Positions 61,552 through 64,000 of a DNA stretch of 64,000 nucleotides are shown piece by piece. Location of the stretch: assembly GCF_004328645.1 (NCBI RefSeq), contig NZ_CP031395.1:2071501-2135500 (forward strand), read 5' to 3'. Made by a program: the position numbers and the translations under genes. The stretch's first letter is position 1; every line of letters begins with the position of its first letter. The notes beneath the pieces are model-generated. The model had not been told where the DNA came from and did no database searches. It saw only the letters and a list, made by a program, of their open reading frames with translations. This DNA comes from Hylemonella gracilis. GTDB lineage: Bacteria; Pseudomonadota; Gammaproteobacteria; Burkholderiales; Burkholderiaceae_C.

Positions 61552-63184
61552 GCACGGGCGGCTCCTGCAGGGCACTCGGCCCCGCATAGGTTGTCGAAAG
61601 TCTGGGCGCGCTGGCCGCCGCAACCGCCTGATCCGAGGGCAGGCGGAAGCTGGCCACGGTGCGCACCAGGGTCTGCGCTTTTTCGTGCAGGCCACGCGCG
61701 GAGACCGACATCTCTTCCACCATGGCCGCGTTGTCCTGCGTGACCCGGTCCATGAAGACGATGGCTTCGCTCACCTGCGTGACACCGATGCTCTGTTCCT
61801 TGCTGGCGTTGGCAATTTCTTCCACCACGGCGGTCACCTCACGGATGCTGCTCACCATGAGGTCCATGGTCTGGCCAGCGGTTTCCGCCAATTGCGTTCC
61901 TTGCGTGATCTGCGCCACGCTGCTGGTGATCAGCGATTTGATTTCCTTGGCTGCCTCCGCGCTGCGGCCGGCGAGGCTGCGTACTTCGCTGGCCACTACC
62001 GCGAAACCGCGCCCCTGCTCGCCGGCGCGCGCGGCTTCCACGGCCGCGTTCAAGGCCAGGATGTTGGTCTGGAAGGCGATGCCATCGATCACGCCAATGA
62101 TTTCAGAGATCTTGCGCGAGCTCTGGTTGATGCCCTGCATGGTCTGCACCACTTGGCCCACCACTTCGCCCCCGTTCATCGCGACCGTGTGGGCCTGCCG
62201 CGCCAGCTCGTCGGCGCGCCCCGCGTTGTCGGCGTTCTTGCGCACCGTTGCGCCAAACTGTTCCATGGCGGCGGCGGTCTGCTCCAGCGAGCTGGCCTGG
62301 CTTTCGGTGCGTGAGGCCAACTCAGCGTTGCCGCCCGCGATTTGCTCGGAGGCCAGCGACACTTCACGAGCTTCTTCCCGCACCGTGGCGACGATGCCTC
62401 GCAGGCCCTGTTGCATGCGCGCGATCGTGGCCAGGACGCTGCGCTGATCACCCTCCCGAACCGCGAGCGCGGCGGACAGGTCGCCGGCCGCCACGGTGCT
62501 GACCAAGTTGCGCATCTCGACCGGTTCCGCGCCCAGGTCGCGTCGCAGATTGCGCTCGATCAGCAGTCCGGCGGTGATCGCGAGGGCGATCGCCGCGACG
62601 CAGACGGCGATCAGCAGCGCACGTTGACGTTCATAGGACTGGCGCGCGGCGGCCACGCGTTGGTCCGCGCGCTCCGCCGTGAACCGGGCGTAGCCGTCGG
62701 TGGCCTGGATCAAACGCGCCAGCAAGGGGCGGCATTCCTCGTTCATCTTGCGGATGGCTTCCTCGCGTTGGCCACGCACGGCCAGATCCACGATGTTCAG
62801 GGCGACTGGCGCGTACAGGGTTTCGATGGCCACGATGTCGTCGATGAATCGACGCGCCTGTTCCGACGCCTCCGGGTCCCTTCCCAACTCGGCTAGGCGT
62901 CGCAGCGCCTCGGTGGCCTCTTGATGCGATTGCTGTGCGATGCGTTGTTCTCCAGCGATTTCCTCGGGCCGGGTGATGAGAACGAGGTTGCGGGCCGCGA
63001 TGGCGCGCTGGTCGACTGCGGCGCGCACCTGGGCCGCCGTGAGTGCGCGTGCGTTGATGCCGGTGAGGTAATTGTCGAAGCGGGCGTTCGCCTCGGAGAG
63101 CAGGTAGATCGCGAGCCCGATGGCCAGCAGAACGACGCCCACCACCGAGCCGAAAGCCAGCATGAGTTTGTAGCGTATGGTCAT
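61532..63184 (-). CDS. Methyl-accepting chemotaxis protein with four-helix periplasmic sensor
   Basis: A 550-residue transducer from ATG 63184. Two membrane helices (about 10-32 and 190-212) frame a helical sensor domain of the 4HB_MCP type. HAMP-like linker and methylation helices follow, then the signalling hairpin [20 protein letters not shown] with [19 protein letters not shown]. Ligand unknown; its convergence with mobA raises the possibility of sensing an aromatic acid. The C-terminus lacks a CheR-binding pentapeptide. Confidence 0.93.
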   Translation of the reverse strand: MTIRYKLMLAFGSVVGVVLLAIGLAIYLLSEANARFDNYLTGINARALTAAQVRAAVDQRAIAARNLVLITRPEEIAGEQRIAQQSHQEATEALRRLAELGRDPEASEQARRFIDDIVAIETLYAPVALNIVDLAVRGQREEAIRKMNEECRPLLARLIQATDGYARFTAERADQRVAAARQSYERQRALLIAVCVAAIALAITAGLLIERNLRRDLGAEPVEMRNLVSTVAAGDLSAALAVREGDQRSVLATIARMQQGLRGIVATVREEAREVSLASEQIAGGNAELASRTESQASSLEQTAAAMEQFGATVRKNADNAGRADELARQAHTVAMNGGEVVGQVVQTMQGINQSSRKISEIIGVIDGIAFQTNILALNAAVEAARAGEQGRGFAVVASEVRSLAGRSAEAAKEIKSLITSSVAQITQGTQLAETAGQTMDLMVSSIREVTAVVEEIANASKEQSIGVTQVSEAIVFMDRVTQDNAAMVEEMSVSARGLHEKAQTLVRTVASFRLPSDQAVAAASAPRLSTTYAGPSALQEPPVLRRLAA

Positions 63185-63233
63185 GAAGTCGATGAAGAGG
63201 GGTGGAAAAAAGAGAGGCCGGAATGAAGCGGGT

Positions 63234-64000
63234 TCACCGGGCGCCGGGCTTTGCGAGCAGCATGTGCACGTCGCCGAGGGCGCGTTCCTCGAAGCCGCCT
63301 TCACAGTAGCAGAGGTAGAAATCCCACATGCGGATGAACGTGTCCGTATAACCGAGTAGGCGCACCTCGCCCAGACGGGCCATGAAGCGCTCTCGCCAGT
63401 GACGCAGCGTGGTCGCGTAGTGCGGTCCGATGTCGTCGAGCTGTACCAGCTTCATGTCGGTCTTGGCCGTGATGGCGTTGAGCAGGGCCGTGATGGATGG
63501 GATGGTGCTGCCCGGGAAGATGTGGCGCTGGATGAAATCCACCGACTTGCGCGCCGCCTCGTAGCGCTGGTCGGCGATGGTGATGGCCTGCAGCAGCATC
63601 AACCCATCGTCCTTGAGCAGGCGCGCGCACTGCGCGAAATAGGTGCCGTAGAACTGGTGGCCCACGGCCTCGATCATCTCCAGAGACACCAGCTTGTCGT
63701 ACTGACCTTTCAGATCGCGATAGTCCTCCAGCAGCAGAGTGATGCGATCCTGCAAACCGGCGGCCGCCACGCGTTCACGCGCCAGCTCATACTGCTGGCG
63801 CGAGATCGTGGTGGTGGTCACGCGGCAGCCATAGTGCTGGGCCGCGTGGATGGCCATGCCGCCCCAGCCGGTGCCGATTTCGAGCAGGTGGTCATCCGGC
63901 CCCAACTTGAGGTGCCGGCACACCCGATGCAGCCGGGCTTGCTGGGCCTCTTCGAGCGTGGACTGCGGCGTCTCGTAGTAGGCGCAGGAATACATCAGGC
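63234..64000 (-). CDS. cfa: Cyclopropane-fatty-acyl-phospholipid synthase (N-terminus cut by window edge)
   Basis: The visible 255 residues are the C-terminal methyltransferase half. [18 protein letters not shown] is the conserved start of the catalytic part, [16 protein letters not shown] binds [22 protein letters not shown] and [18 protein letters not shown] follow, and [18 protein letters not shown] closes the protein. It methylenates unsaturated phospholipid acyl chains at the membrane. The gene continues beyond base 64000. Confidence 0.93.
   Translation of the reverse strand, partial: LMYSCAYYETPQSTLEEAQQARLHRVCRHLKLGPDDHLLEIGTGWGGMAIHAAQHYGCRVTTTTISRQQYELARERVAAAGLQDRITLLLEDYRDLKGQYDKLVSLEMIEAVGHQFYGTYFAQCARLLKDDGLMLLQAITIADQRYEAARKSVDFIQRHIFPGSTIPSITALLNAITAKTDMKLVQLDDIGPHYATTLRHWRERFMARLGEVRLLGYTDTFIRMWDFYLCYCEGGFEERALGDVHMLLAKPGAR

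Noticed and set aside
1..64000. CRISPR arrays, insertion sequences or rRNA genes
   Set aside because: No regularly spaced direct repeats, transposase genes with terminal inverted repeats, or rRNA core sequences were seen anywhere in the window.

Overview
The window is high-GC chromosomal DNA that looks like a betaproteobacterium of the order Burkholderiales, most likely family Comamonadaceae. This is inferred from the gene complement: a 3-hydroxybenzoate 4-monooxygenase of the Comamonas MobA type, a RibBA whose second domain has lost its metal ligands, DUF349 and orphan GspE-type proteins, and the riboflavin/nusB/tol gene order. No species is claimed. Genes are packed, often with 1 to 4 base overlaps. 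Two stretches (about 4.9-8.2 kb and 53.0-54.4 kb) are visibly richer in A+T and carry accessory genes.

Layout. 0-4.8 kb: a compact SMC-like ATPase coupled to an unseen upstream gene, an aldo/keto reductase and an NAD(P)-binding oxidoreductase. 4.9-8.2 kb: a lower-GC block of small genes (SMI1/KNR4-like, membrane protein, two paralogous putative lipoproteins, an 81-residue protein) separated by attC-like imperfect inverted repeats, with no integrase; I read it as a candidate cluster of attC sites lacking an integron-integrase. 8.3-11.7 kb: VOC protein, DM13 protein, alpha/beta hydrolase and a multi-spanning chemotaxis transducer. 11.9-18.6 kb, minus strand: ribE-ribBA-ribH-nusB-aminotransferase-ybgC-tolQ-tolR-tolA, joined by very short overlaps; tolB and pal do not follow. 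18.7-25 kb: small regulator/enzyme units (TetR, HxlR, DUF4256, NTF2-like + SDR, YdbC-type and YghZ-type aldo/keto reductases). 25.1-26.3 kb: ribD. 26.4-30 kb: minor pilin operon fimT/gspH-pilV-pilW-pilX-pilE without pilY1. 30-32 kb: glyA and nrdR.

32.1-46.3 kb: a lytic transglycosylase, a long intergenic region ending in a strong intrinsic terminator, a DUF349 protein, an orphan GspE/PilB-like ATPase with a 67-residue upstream partner, an MFS exporter divergent from a LysR regulator, then a minus-strand run of two TPR proteins, an L,D-transpeptidase, a peptidyl-prolyl isomerase, lpxH and mtfA. 46.5-52.2 kb: cysS, a DNA glycosylase, accA, tilS and lysC, all plus strand. 52.2-55.5 kb: tRNA-Ser(GCU) and its terminator, followed by a decayed island: an HsdR N-terminal fragment joined to an HsdS C-terminal fragment, an unrecognised two-gene module (300-residue soluble protein plus a frameshifted membrane protein), a DUF429-like pseudogene and an HTH protein with a palindromic site upstream.

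55.6-64 kb: an EamA permease, ogt and an Ada/AlkA fusion (alkylation repair unit), a MarR regulator followed by mobA (3-hydroxybenzoate use) with a palindrome between them, a second chemotaxis transducer, and a partial cyclopropane fatty acid synthase. The least explained material is the attC-like block at 5-7.2 kb and the two-gene module in the RM remnant at 53.0-54.4 kb. Function assignments come from reading motifs and remembered family sequences only; no database search was run.
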